From Buchnera aphidicola (Pseudoregma panicola) (GTDB lineage: Bacteria > Pseudomonadota > Gammaproteobacteria > Enterobacterales > Enterobacteriaceae), in NCBI RefSeq assembly GCF_039376655.1, contig NZ_CP135000.1, positions 248,001-312,000 on the forward strand: a stretch of 64,000 nt of DNA. Reading direction: 5' to 3'. The translations under genes and the position numbers were made by a program. The notes beneath the pieces are model-generated. The model was not told the DNA's origin. It saw only the letters and a program-made list of their open reading frames with translations, and ran no database searches. This document shows positions 47,779 to 57,680 of the stretch, piece by piece; positions within the stretch are counted from its first letter, which is position 1, and each line of letters begins with the position of its first letter.

Positions 47779-48636
47779 ATGAAAAATAAAACTTTTATAA
47801 TAGATGGAACTAATTATATGTACAAATATTATTTTGCAATACCAATGTTAAAAAATAATGTTGGAAAACCAATAAACATAATATATGGATTTATTAATAT
47901 GATTAATATAATTTATAAAAAATATAATCCAAAAAAAATAATATTTGTATTTGATTCAAAAAAAAAAAATTTTAGGAAAAAAATATATAAAAAATATAAA
48001 AAAAATAGACCTATTATGCCTAAAGAAATTATAGATCAAATAAAACCATTAAATTTTTTAATAAAAAATCTTGGAATACCTATAGTAAGTATACCACTAA
48101 TAGAAGCAGATGATGCTATTGGAATATTATCAAAAATAGAAAACAAAAAAAAAAATTTAGTATTTATATTGACTAATGATAAAGATATGTATCAGATAAT
48201 AAATTCAAAAACATTTATTTTAAAAAATTTTAATAAAATAATAGGAAAAGAAGAAGTAAAAAAAGAATATAAAATTTTTCCAAAAAATATTCCAGATTAC
48301 CTATCGTTAGTAGGAGATAGATCTGACAATATACCAGGAGTACCATGCATAGGAAAAAAAACAGCACAAAAACTTATAAAAAAATATAAAAATTTAAAAA
48401 ATATATATAAAAATATAGAAAAAATAAAATATTTAAACATAAAAAATAAGATAAAAATAATAAAAAATTTAAAAAGAAAAAAAAAAGAAACAATTTTTTC
48501 ATTAAATCTTACTAGATTAAATTTGCATTTTAAAATAAAAAGTAAATTTAAAAATTTAAAATTAAAAAATCCAAATATAAAAAAATTAAATATATTTTTT
48601 AAAAAAAATAAATTTAAATATAAAATAATAAATTAA
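47779..48636 (+). CDS. polA: DNA polymerase I reduced to its 5'-3' exonuclease (FEN) domain
   Basis: 285 residues aligning with the first ~290 of 928 in E. coli PolA. FIIDGTNYMYKYYFA, EADDAIGIL, TNDKDMYQI and LVGDRSDNIPGVPCIGKKTA are the FEN-family metal-binding and helix-hairpin-helix motifs. The proofreading and polymerase (Klenow) domains are missing and typA follows after about 120 bases. The PolA-type opening and linkage to typA, a PolA neighbour in E. coli, favour polA over the paralogue xni. Likely removes Okazaki primers. Confidence 0.9.
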   Translation: MKNKTFIIDGTNYMYKYYFAIPMLKNNVGKPINIIYGFINMINIIYKKYNPKKIIFVFDSKKKNFRKKIYKKYKKNRPIMPKEIIDQIKPLNFLIKNLGIPIVSIPLIEADDAIGILSKIENKKKNLVFILTNDKDMYQIINSKTFILKNFNKIIGKEEVKKEYKIFPKNIPDYLSLVGDRSDNIPGVPCIGKKTAQKLIKKYKNLKNIYKNIEKIKYLNIKNKIKIIKNLKRKKKETIFSLNLTRLNLHFKIKSKFKNLKLKNPNIKKLNIFFKKNKFKYKIIN

Positions 48637-48754
48637 AAATATAAAGTTTTAATAAAAAATAATAAATATAAAATATTTTTTAAATAATTATTTTTTATTA
48701 AAAAATAAAAAAATAAATAATGAATAATAACTAAAACATTTTATTATATAAAAT

Positions 48755-50563
48755 ATGAAAAAAATAAAAAATATAGCAGTAATAGCTCATGTAGACCATG
48801 GAAAAACAACATTAATAGATAAATTATTAAGATCATCTACACAATTTAAAGAAAAAAATAATAAAGAAAATAGAATAATGGACTCTAATATTTTAGAAAA
48901 AGAAAGAGGAATTACAATATTATCAAAACATGCATCCATATTTTGGAAAAAATATAAAATAAATATAGTAGATACTCCAGGACATGCAGATTTTGGTGGA
49001 GAAGTAGAAAGAATAATGTCAATGGTAGATTCAGTTTTATTAATAGTAGATTCTTTAGAAGGACCTATGCCTCAAACAAGATTTGTTACCAAAAAATCTT
49101 TTTTATATAATTTAAATCCTATAGTAGTAATAAACAAAATAGATAGAAAAAATTCTAGACCAGAATGGGTTTTAAATAAAATATTTGACTTATTTATAAA
49201 TCTTAATGCAAATGAAAAACAATTAGATTTTCCAATAGTATATACTTCTGCATCATTAGGAACTTCAGGTACAGATTTAAAAAAAATAAAACATAATATG
49301 ATTCCTCTAATAAAAACAATAATAAATCATACTCCAACTCATAAAATAAAAAAAAATACAAATTTAAAATTGCAAATATCTCAAATAGATTATGATAATT
49401 ATTTAGGAAATATAGGAATAGGAAAAATAAAATCTGGAAAAATAAAAAAAAATCAAACTGTTTATATAAAAAATAATAAAAACAAAAAAAAAATTGGAAA
49501 AGTTAATAAAATATTACATTATTGTGGTTTAGAAAAAATAGAAATAAAAAAATCTAATGCAGGAGAAATAGTTTTAATATCAGGATTAGAAGACATAGAA
49601 ATATCTGATACTATATGTGATAAAAAAGATATTAAACCATTTCCTGATTTATCAATAGATAAACCCACAGTAAAAATATTTTTATCAGTAAATACATCTC
49701 CGATTGCAGGAAAAGAAGGAAAATATTTAACTTCTAGACAAATATTAAATAGATTAAAACAAGAAAAATCTAAAAATGTTTCTTTAGAAATAGATTATAA
49801 AAATAATTCAAACACATTTTGTATATCAGGTAGAGGAGAATTACATTTATCTATCCTAATAGAAACTATGAGAAGAGAAGGATTTGAAATGGAATTATCT
49901 AGACCTAAAATAATTTTTAAAAAAGATAAAGAAAAAATATATGAACCATATGAAAATTTAATAATTGATATAGAAAAAAAACATCAAGGAAGCATAATGA
50001 ACTTTATTGGAGAAAGAAAAGGAGATTTAAAAAATATAATTTCAAGCAATGAAAAAAATAGAATATGTTTAGACTATAACATTTCTAGTAGAGCACTAAT
50101 AGGATTTAGATCCGAATTTAATAATATAACTTCAGGAACTGGAATATTTTATTCTTCATTCTACAAATATGATATAAAAAAAAATTATAAAATAGGACAA
50201 AGAAAAAATGGAGTTTTAATATCTAACAAAAGAGGAAAAGCATTAGGATTTTCTTTATTTTCATTACAAGAAAGAGGAAAATTATTTATTTCTCATGGTG
50301 AAGAAGTATATGAAGGTCAAATAATAGGAATTAATAATAGAACAAATGATTTAACAGTAAATTGCCTATCTGGTAAAAAATTAACTAATATGAGAGCGTC
50401 TGGAACAGATGAAGCTATAAATTTAATAAATCCAATAACTATAACATTAGAAAAAGCATTTAATTTTATAAATGATGATGAACTCATAGAAATAACACCA
50501 AAAAAAATAAGATTAAGAAAAAAATATTTAACAGAAAGTGAAAGAAAAAAATATAAAAAATAA
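48755..50563 (+). CDS. typA: Ribosome-associated GTPase TypA/BipA
   Basis: EF-G-like GTPase acting in 50S assembly and at low temperature. IAHVDHGKTTLIDKLL, IVDTPGHADFGGEVER and VINKIDRKNSRPEWV are G1, G3 and G4; the C-terminal BipA-specific domain is present (RGKALGFSLFSLQERG). Length 602 (E. coli 607). It converges on gmk with only a 2-base gap and no obvious terminator between. Confidence 0.96.
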   Translation: MKKIKNIAVIAHVDHGKTTLIDKLLRSSTQFKEKNNKENRIMDSNILEKERGITILSKHASIFWKKYKINIVDTPGHADFGGEVERIMSMVDSVLLIVDSLEGPMPQTRFVTKKSFLYNLNPIVVINKIDRKNSRPEWVLNKIFDLFINLNANEKQLDFPIVYTSASLGTSGTDLKKIKHNMIPLIKTIINHTPTHKIKKNTNLKLQISQIDYDNYLGNIGIGKIKSGKIKKNQTVYIKNNKNKKKIGKVNKILHYCGLEKIEIKKSNAGEIVLISGLEDIEISDTICDKKDIKPFPDLSIDKPTVKIFLSVNTSPIAGKEGKYLTSRQILNRLKQEKSKNVSLEIDYKNNSNTFCISGRGELHLSILIETMRREGFEMELSRPKIIFKKDKEKIYEPYENLIIDIEKKHQGSIMNFIGERKGDLKNIISSNEKNRICLDYNISSRALIGFRSEFNNITSGTGIFYSSFYKYDIKKNYKIGQRKNGVLISNKRGKALGFSLFSLQERGKLFISHGEEVYEGQIIGINNRTNDLTVNCLSGKKLTNMRASGTDEAINLINPITITLEKAFNFINDDELIEITPKKIRLRKKYLTESERKKYKK

Positions 50564-50565
50564 AA

Positions 50566-51201
50566 CTACTTATTAAGTAAGTTATTCAATAATCTAGAAT
50601 ATTTATATTTATTATGAATAGTTTTTAATCTTTCAGATTTTATTATTATTTTAATATTTTTTAATGTTTTATTAAAATCATCATTAATGATTAAATAATC
50701 ATATTTTTTATAATTTTTTATTTCTTTAGAAAAATTTTTCATTCTATTTATTATATTTATTGTACTATCTTGATTTCTAAGTTTTAATCTTTTTATTATC
50801 TCTATTTTAGAAGGAGGTAATATAAAAATACTTTTAGCGAATTTAATTTTTTTTTTTATTTGACAAGCACCTTTATAATCAATATCTAAAAATATATCTC
50901 TACCTATAATAATATTTTCATATAATGTATTAAAATTAGTACCATAATAATTATTAAAAACTTTTGAATATTCTACAAATTTTTTTTTATTAATCATATT
51001 TTTAAAAATTTTTTTAGAAACAAAATTATAATGTATTTTATCTATTTCTTTTTTTCTTTTTAATCTAGTAGTATAAGAAATAGATAAAAATATATTATTT
51101 AAAATATTCTTACTAATAAAATTTTGTAATAAACTAGATTTACCGGTACCGCTAGGTGCTGAAAAGATAAAACATGTACCATAATTTTTATTATTTTTCA
51201 T
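50566..51201 (-). CDS. gmk: Guanylate kinase
   Basis: GMP to GDP. P-loop FSAPSGTGKSSLLQNFI, then SISYTTRLKRKKEIDKIHYNF (GMP-binding), VEYSKVFNNYYGTN and DIDYKGACQIKKK. Length 211 (E. coli 207). In the GMP site, the usual RPGE reads LKRKKE, a local divergence. Follows ygfZ on the minus strand after 12 bases. Confidence 0.94.
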   Translation of the reverse strand: MKNNKNYGTCFIFSAPSGTGKSSLLQNFISKNILNNIFLSISYTTRLKRKKEIDKIHYNFVSKKIFKNMINKKKFVEYSKVFNNYYGTNFNTLYENIIIGRDIFLDIDYKGACQIKKKIKFAKSIFILPPSKIEIIKRLKLRNQDSTINIINRMKNFSKEIKNYKKYDYLIINDDFNKTLKNIKIIIKSERLKTIHNKYKYSRLLNNLLNK

Positions 51202-51213
51202 ATAATTAATATT

Positions 51214-52179
51214 TTATATAAAATTTTTTAAAAAAAATATACTTTTTTTAATATTTTCTATTTTAAATAAAACTTTTTCATCAACAAAATTATTAAAAAT
51301 ACATTGAACTAAAACAAAATTTTTTATTTTAATAGAAAACAAAACTGTTCCAAAAAAAATCAAATCATTATTTAAAATTTTAAAAACTCTAGATCCTATT
51401 ATTGGTTTTTTTTTTGAAATACTATATATTAAAAATATTTTTTTTTTATTAAAATTCTTATATTTTATTTTAGATAAAATTTCTTGACCCTTATAACAAC
51501 CTTTATTAAAACTTAAAGCATTAAACTTTTCTAAATTTAAAGAAATTGGATTAAATTTTTTACAATTTTCTATTTCTAATATTGGAAATCCAAACTTCAT
51601 TGATATAAAATCCCATGCTATACATTTCTTTATTTTAAATTTTTTAAAAAATTTTTTTTTAAAAAAATCAACTTCTTTATTAGAAACAATAATTATGAAT
51701 CTTTCTATTTCATTATCTATTTTTAAAAAAATAAAATTATTTTTTTTTATTACATTAAATTTATTAAAAGATATTTTAAAACATTTTTCTAATAAAGTTT
51801 TAGATTTTTTTCCAAAAATACCAAAAATTTTTATTTTTTTTTTTATTAAAATATCAACTTTAGAAAATTCAGAATATTTTTTAATTTCATCAAATTGTAT
51901 TTTAGAAATACTATTTCTATGCAGACAAGCATAACTATTATTAAAATAATCAAAAATTAAAAATATACTTATTATTTTACCTTTTATATTACAACATGTA
52001 CCATAACTATATTTGTTTTTTTTTAATATATTTAAATCATTTGTAAATTGATTTTGTAAATATTCTTTTCTATCTTTTCCTGAAATAAAAGTTATAGAAA
52101 TATTTTTTAAATTCATTAATATTGGTTTAGTATGATAAAAAAGTTTATTAAAATAATATGAAAAAAAATTTTTTTCCAA
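51214..52179 (-). CDS. ygfZ: Folate-dependent Fe-S repair protein YgfZ
   Basis: GcvT-like tetrahydrofolate-binding protein needed for some Fe-S enzymes, including MiaB in E. coli; miaB is present in this window. The signature KGCYKGQEILSKIKYKN contains the essential Cys. TFISGKDRKEYLQNQFTND is the N-terminal block. Length 321 (E. coli 326). The start is TTG with AAGGA upstream; an internal ATG at residue 22 would cut into the conserved region. Position near prfB matches E. coli after gene loss. Confidence 0.88.
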   Translation of the reverse strand: MEKNFFSYYFNKLFYHTKPILMNLKNISITFISGKDRKEYLQNQFTNDLNILKKNKYSYGTCCNIKGKIISIFLIFDYFNNSYACLHRNSISKIQFDEIKKYSEFSKVDILIKKKIKIFGIFGKKSKTLLEKCFKISFNKFNVIKKNNFIFLKIDNEIERFIIIVSNKEVDFFKKKFFKKFKIKKCIAWDFISMKFGFPILEIENCKKFNPISLNLEKFNALSFNKGCYKGQEILSKIKYKNFNKKKIFLIYSISKKKPIIGSRVFKILNNDLIFFGTVLFSIKIKNFVLVQCIFNNFVDEKVLFKIENIKKSIFFLKNFI

Positions 52180-52336
52180 AAAAAATCCTTAAAAAAATAT
52201 ATTTATTTTATTTTTAATAAAAAAAATATAAAAAATACTTTTAAAATAAAATAATTTATATAAAAATATTTTTATACATTATTAAAAAAATTAAAATTAA
52301 TTATATCATATACAAAAAGTATATAATAGGAAAATT

Positions 52337-53430
52337 ATGGAAATATTAAAAATAGAAAATAAAATAAAAAGAATAAAAAAAAAAATAAAAATTTAAAAAA
52401 TATAATAAAATATTATGAAGAAGAAAAAAAATTAAATAATATAAAACATAATTTAAAAAAAGAAAAAATATGGAAAAATACTAAATTAATGTTGAAGTTA
52501 AAAAAAAATAAAAAAAAAATAGAAAATAAAATTAATCCTATAAAAAAAAATTTTATAAAAATAAAATATCTTATAGATCTAATAAAACTTTCAAAACAAT
52601 TAAAAAGCTATGAAATATTAAAAGATATAAATAAAGAAATAAAAGAAATAGAAAAAGTAACAAAAGAAATAGAATTTTATAAAATGTTTTATAAAAAATA
52701 TGATAGATTAAATTGTTATTTAGATCTTCAATCAGGATCTGGAGGAATAGAATCACAAGATTGGACAAATATGTTATTAAAAATGTATTTAAAATGGGCT
52801 CAAAAAAAAAATTTTAAAACTAAAATAATATCAGAATCAAGAGGAGAAATAGCTGGAATAAAATCTTCTACTGTTCATATATCAGGAAATTTTGCATTTG
52901 GTTGGTTTAGAACAGAAACTGGAATACATAGATTAGTTAGAAAAAGTCCATTTAATTCTACAGGAAAAAGACATACATCTTTTGCTTCTATATACGTATA
53001 TCCAGAAATAAAAAAAAAAATAAAATCAAGAATATCATATTCTGATATTAAAATAGATGTATACAGATCCTCTGGAGCAGGAGGTCAACATGTTAACAAA
53101 ACAGAATCTGCTGTTAGAATAACTCATATACCAACAAATTTAGTTACACAATGTCAAAATTATAGATCACAGCATAAAAACAAAGAAAAAGCAATAAAAC
53201 AAATGGAATGTAAATTATATAATTTAGAAATAGAGAACAACAAAAAGAAAAAAAAAAAAATAGAAGAAAAAAAATCTAAAATTACTTGGAGTAAACAAAT
53301 TAGATCTTATATTTTAGACATTTCTAAAGTAAAAGATATTAGAACAGGAATAGAAACAAATGATATACAATCAGTACTAAATGGAAATTTAGAAAAATTC
53401 ATAAAAAAAACTTTAAAATTAGGAATTTAA
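52337..53430 (+). CDS. prfB: Peptide chain release factor 2, reading frame switch at an A11 tract
   Basis: Terminates at UGA and UAA. The main frame carries the catalytic GGQ motif ([20 protein letters not shown]) and family blocks such as [15 protein letters not shown]. An ATG with AGGA upstream starts a short frame ([19 protein letters not shown]) that ends at TAA (52394-52396). The remaining N-terminal helix ([20 protein letters not shown]) lies in the -1 frame, with no start codon before residue ~50. One extra A in the A11 run, or a -1 shift on A-AAA-AAA, gives 364 residues, against 365 in E. coli. The usual CUU-UGA site is absent. lysS follows after 2 bases. Confidence 0.88.
52375..52385 (+). 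promoter_or_regulatory. A11 slippery tract in prfB
   Basis: Eleven consecutive A bases where the frame must change. In the start frame it reads ATA-AAA-AAA-AAA-ATA, so it also contains the heptamer A-AAA-AAA used in -1 ribosomal frameshifting. The zero-frame TAA stop lies 8 bases downstream. Either transcript slippage or ribosomal slippage could restore RF2. Confidence 0.6.
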
Positions 53431-53432
53431 AA

Positions 53433-54905
53433 ATGATAAAAGAAAAAAAAAATATACAAATGTTAGAAATAAAAAAAAATAATATAAAATATATAAAAAA
53501 ATATAATTTTATTTATCCAAATAATTTTCATCCAAACACTACATGCAAAAAAATAATAAAAAGATATAAAAATAAAGAAAAAAAAAATATAAAAAATGAA
53601 AAAATAAAAATATCTGGAAGAATAATTAAAATTAGAATTATGGGAAAAGCATCTTTTTGTGAAATAAAAGACATGAGTGGTAAAATTCAATTATATATTT
53701 CACAAAAATATATAAAAAAAAAATTTTATAAAAATCATTTTAAAAAATGGAACATAGGAGACATAATAGGAATATATGGAACAGTTTTTGAAACTAAAAC
53801 AAAAGAAATAACAATAAAATGTAAAAAATTAAAACTATTAAATAAAACACTAAGACCAATTCCTAATAGTTTTTATGGTTTATTAGACAAAGAAAAATGT
53901 TATAGAAACAGATATTTAGATCTAATAACTAATAAAAAATCTATAAAAAAATTTTTAATAAGATCTAAAATAATATTCTTAATAAGAAATTTTTTTTATA
54001 AAAAAAAATTTATAGAAGTAGAAACTCCAATAATTCAAAATATACCAGGAGGAGCTTCAGCTAAACCATTTATAACACATCATAATAAACTTAAAAAAAA
54101 AATGTATTTAAGAATATCTCCAGAATTATATTTAAAAAAACTTATTATAGGAGGTTTTGAAAAAATATTTGAAATAAGTAAAAACTTTAGAAACGAAGGA
54201 ATATCAAATAAACATAATCCTGAATTTACTATGATAGAAGCATATTCAGCATATTCTAACTATAAATATATGATGAAATTAATAGAAAAACTATTTAAAT
54301 ATATATTTAAAAAAATAAAAATAAAAAATTCTATTATATACAATAATAAAAAAATAATTTTTAAAAAAAAATTTAATAAGATGACAATTACAAAAGCAAT
54401 TTTAAAATTTAATAAAGATATAAAAGCTAATGATATTAAAAAAATAAAAAATATAAAAAAAATAGCAATAAATAAAAAAATAAAAATAAAAAAATATTAC
54501 AATATAGACAAAATAATAATAAAAATATTTGAACATACTGTAGAAAAAAATATTATACAACCTACATTTATTACTAATTATCCTGTAGAAACATCACCAT
54601 TAGCTAGAAGAAAAAAAAATTCTAAAAATTTAACTGAAAGATTTGAATTATTTATATCTGGAATGGAAATTAGCAATGGATTTTCAGAATTAAATGATCC
54701 TATAGATCAAAAAAAAAGATTTAAAAAACAAATTAAAGAAAAAAATACAAGTAAAAATTTTTATGATAAAGAATATATAAAAGCATTAGAATATGGATTA
54801 CCTCCTACTTCTGGAATTGGTATTGGAATAGATAGATTAATAATGTTATTAACAAATTCTAAAAATATTAGAGATATAATTTTTTTCCCATCTTTAAAAA
54901 ATTAA
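53433..54905 (+). CDS. lysS: Lysyl-tRNA synthetase (class II)
   Basis: Anticodon-binding OB domain (ISGRIIKIRIMGKASFCEIKD) followed by the class II core with ISKNFRNEGISNKHNPEFT (motif 2) and GIGIGIDRLIMLL (motif 3). Length 490 (E. coli 505). Paired with prfB as in E. coli, with which it is probably cotranscribed. In a genome where Lys codons are inflated by AAA bias, demand on this enzyme should be high. Confidence 0.96.
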   Translation: MIKEKKNIQMLEIKKNNIKYIKKYNFIYPNNFHPNTTCKKIIKRYKNKEKKNIKNEKIKISGRIIKIRIMGKASFCEIKDMSGKIQLYISQKYIKKKFYKNHFKKWNIGDIIGIYGTVFETKTKEITIKCKKLKLLNKTLRPIPNSFYGLLDKEKCYRNRYLDLITNKKSIKKFLIRSKIIFLIRNFFYKKKFIEVETPIIQNIPGGASAKPFITHHNKLKKKMYLRISPELYLKKLIIGGFEKIFEISKNFRNEGISNKHNPEFTMIEAYSAYSNYKYMMKLIEKLFKYIFKKIKIKNSIIYNNKKIIFKKKFNKMTITKAILKFNKDIKANDIKKIKNIKKIAINKKIKIKKYYNIDKIIIKIFEHTVEKNIIQPTFITNYPVETSPLARRKKNSKNLTERFELFISGMEISNGFSELNDPIDQKKRFKKQIKEKNTSKNFYDKEYIKALEYGLPPTSGIGIGIDRLIMLLTNSKNIRDIIFFPSLKN

Positions 54906-54951
54906 AAATTATTTAAAAAATAAAAATTAAAAAATAGAGACAAATAAAAAA

Positions 54952-56199
54952 ATGAAAAAAAAAATGTGTAAAAAAAATATATTTTATGCAATAAAAAAAA
55001 TTATAAAAAAAAACACAGAACCTTTTTGGATATATGAAGAAAGAACTATTTTAAAACAAATAAAAAAATTAAAAAAATTTGATGTAATAAGATATGCACA
55101 AAAATCTTGTTCCAATATAAACATATTAAAAATAATGAAAAAAAATAATTTAAAAATAGATGCTATTTCATTAGGAGAAATAGAAAGAGCTATAGAATCT
55201 GGTTTTTCAGCAAAAAATGATGAAATAGTTTTTACTTCAGATATATTTGAAAAAAAAACTTTATTAAAAATAAAAAAATTAAATATTACTGTAAACATAG
55301 GATCTACAGATATGATAAAGCAAATAGGGAAAATTTCTCCAGGACATAAAATATGGTTAAGAATAAATCCTAAATTTGGATATGGACATAGTAAAAAAAC
55401 TAATACAGGAGGAGAAAATAGTAAACATGGTATATGGAATATAAATGATGCAATTAAAAAGGTTAAAAAATATAGGTTAAAACTATTAGGATTTCATATA
55501 CATGCTGGGTCAGGAATAAATTTAAACAATTTAAAAAAAATATGCAAATATATGAAAAAAAAAATAATAAAAATAAATAAAAAAATAAATATAATATCTT
55601 CAGGAGGAGGAATATCAGTTCCATATAAGAAAACTGAAAAAAAAATAAATATAAAAAAATATATTAAAAAATGGATAAAAGCAAAAAAAGAAGTAGAAAA
55701 ACATATAAATAAAAAAATTATATTGGAAACAGAACCTGGAAGATTTTTAATGGCAAAATCAGGATTTTTAATATCTGAAGTTAGAGCAATTAAAAAAACT
55801 AGAAAGTATAAATTTATATTAGTAAATGTTGGATTTAATGATCTAATAAGACCAGTTATGTATGGAAGTTATCATAAAATATCTATAATAAAAAAAAATA
55901 ATAAAAAAATAGATTTTAAAAAAACTGAAAAAGTTGTAATATCAGGACCATTATGCGAATCTGGAGACATTTTTACTGTTAAAAAAAATGGAGACATAGA
56001 AACAAGAGATTTACCAAAAATTTCTATTGGAGATAATTTATTATTTCATGATGTAGGAGCATATGGATCTTCTATGTCATCTAATTATAATAGTAGACCA
56101 TTTATAAAAGAATTTTTATTAACAAAAAAAAATAAAATTAAAATGATACGAAAAAGTCAAAAAATAAAAGATTTAATAAAACTAGAAAAAATTAAATAA
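54952..56199 (+). CDS. lysA: Diaminopimelate decarboxylase
   Basis: Last step of lysine synthesis, PLP-dependent. RYAQKSCSNINILKIM carries the PLP Lys; FHIHAGSGIN, ISSGGGISVPY, ETEPGRFLMAKSG, GPLCESGDIF and GAYGSSMSSNYNSRP form the fold-III active site including the Cys-Glu-Ser of the partner subunit. Length 415 (E. coli 420). The lysS-lysA neighbourhood joins lysine charging and synthesis, though they are unrelated operons in E. coli. No lysR or leader is visible. Confidence 0.96.
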   Translation: MKKKMCKKNIFYAIKKIIKKNTEPFWIYEERTILKQIKKLKKFDVIRYAQKSCSNINILKIMKKNNLKIDAISLGEIERAIESGFSAKNDEIVFTSDIFEKKTLLKIKKLNITVNIGSTDMIKQIGKISPGHKIWLRINPKFGYGHSKKTNTGGENSKHGIWNINDAIKKVKKYRLKLLGFHIHAGSGINLNNLKKICKYMKKKIIKINKKINIISSGGGISVPYKKTEKKINIKKYIKKWIKAKKEVEKHINKKIILETEPGRFLMAKSGFLISEVRAIKKTRKYKFILVNVGFNDLIRPVMYGSYHKISIIKKNNKKIDFKKTEKVVISGPLCESGDIFTVKKNGDIETRDLPKISIGDNLLFHDVGAYGSSMSSNYNSRPFIKEFLLTKKNKIKMIRKSQKIKDLIKLEKIK

Positions 56200-56302
56200 A
56201 AATATATTATAAAAATGTACAAAATTTTTATATTAAAATATAAAATTTATAAAATAAAAACAATAAAAATTTAAACAAAACCATTAAATATAAAATAAAA
56301 AT

Positions 56303-57622
56303 ATGAAAAAAATATATATAAAAACATGGGGATGTCAAATGAACGAATATGATTCGTTTATTATAAAAAACATTCTAGAGAAAAAAATAAATTGTAAGAA
56401 TACAACAGAATATAAAAAAGCAGACATATTAATATTAAATACATGTTCAATAAGAGAAAAATCTCAAGAAAAATTGTTTCATCAATTAGGAAGATGGAAG
56501 ACATTAAAAAAAAAAAATCCCAAAATAATAATAGCGGTTGGTGGATGCGTCGCAAATCAAGAAGAAAAAAAAATATACAAAAGAGCTCCTTATGTAGATA
56601 TTATATTTGGAACTCAAACAATACATAAATTACCAAAAATGATATATGAAAAAAAAAAAAATAAAAATGTACTAATAAATACACAATTAAAAACAGTAAA
56701 AAAATTTAATGTAAATACATTTTATAAGCAAAAAAATTTAAGTGCATATATAACCATAATGGAGGGATGTAATAAAAAATGTACTTTCTGTATAGTTCCT
56801 AACACTAGAGGAAAAGAAATAAGTAGATCTCATAAAGATATAATATTAGAAATAAAAAATATGGTAAAAAATAATATAAAAGAAATCACTCTATTAGGAC
56901 AGAATGTAAACTCTTATTTTTATAAAAATAAAATTTATACATATACATTTTCAAAATTATTATATAAAATTTCTGAAATAGATGAAATTAAAAGAATAAG
57001 ATTTATTACAAGCCATCCTAAAGATTTTAGTAATAAAATTATAGATTCATATAAAAAAATACCTAAATTAGTAGATTTTTTACATTTACCTATACAAAGT
57101 GGTTCAAACAAAATTTTAAAATTAATGAAAAGAGGATATAATGTAGAAAGATATAAAAAAATTATAAAAAAAATATTAAAAATAAGACCAAATATGAAAA
57201 TAAGTTCAGATTTTATAATAGGATTTCCTGGAGAAACTAAAAAAGATTTTGAAAAAACATTAAAAATAATATCTGAAATAAATTTTGATAATAGTTTTAG
57301 TTTTATATATTCTAAAAGACCTAATACTATTGCAAGTACAATGTTAGACAATGTTACATTACAAGAAAAAAAAGAAAGATTATATAAAATACAAAAAATT
57401 CTTTTATATAAAAAAAATCAATGGAATAGAAGAACTATAGGCACAATACAAAATATATTAGTTCATAAAAAACATGAAAAATTATCAAAAAAACTAATAG
57501 GAACTACAGAAAATAACAGAACAGTATGTTTTAGTGGTTCTGAAAACAAAATAGGAAAAATAGTAAAAGTAGAAATTACAAAAATGAAGAAAAAATATTT
57601 TGAAGGAAAAATGGTAGATTAA
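56303..57622 (+). CDS. miaB: tRNA-2-methylthio-N6-dimethylallyladenosine synthase MiaB
   Basis: Radical-SAM methylthiotransferase acting on i6A37. The three N-terminal cluster cysteines lie in TWGCQMNEYDS, LNTCSIREKS and AVGGCVANQE; the SAM cluster is EGCNKKCTFCIVPNTRG; a TRAM-like end follows. Length 439 (E. coli 474), shortened mainly in the TRAM domain. Its precursor enzyme MiaA is not in the window. ybeZ, which follows in E. coli, is lost. Confidence 0.95.
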   Translation: MKKIYIKTWGCQMNEYDSFIIKNILEKKINCKNTTEYKKADILILNTCSIREKSQEKLFHQLGRWKTLKKKNPKIIIAVGGCVANQEEKKIYKRAPYVDIIFGTQTIHKLPKMIYEKKKNKNVLINTQLKTVKKFNVNTFYKQKNLSAYITIMEGCNKKCTFCIVPNTRGKEISRSHKDIILEIKNMVKNNIKEITLLGQNVNSYFYKNKIYTYTFSKLLYKISEIDEIKRIRFITSHPKDFSNKIIDSYKKIPKLVDFLHLPIQSGSNKILKLMKRGYNVERYKKIIKKILKIRPNMKISSDFIIGFPGETKKDFEKTLKIISEINFDNSFSFIYSKRPNTIASTMLDNVTLQEKKERLYKIQKILLYKKNQWNRRTIGTIQNILVHKKHEKLSKKLIGTTENNRTVCFSGSENKIGKIVKVEITKMKKKYFEGKMVD

Positions 57623-57680
57623 AAATATTTATAAAAAAAATTTTTTTAATTAAAAACAATATAAAAAATTTGGAAAAATA

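Noticed and set aside
47779..48636. Exonuclease IX (xni/ygdG) instead of polA
   Set aside because: The opening and internal motifs fit PolA better, the length equals the PolA FEN domain, and typA is a PolA neighbour in E. coli.
52489..53430. prfB starting at the ATG at 52489 (313 residues)
   Set aside because: The upstream frame continues the conserved RF2 N-terminal helix without a stop for about 40 codons, there is no ribosome-binding site before this ATG, and an ATG with AGGA lies at 52337 in the other frame.
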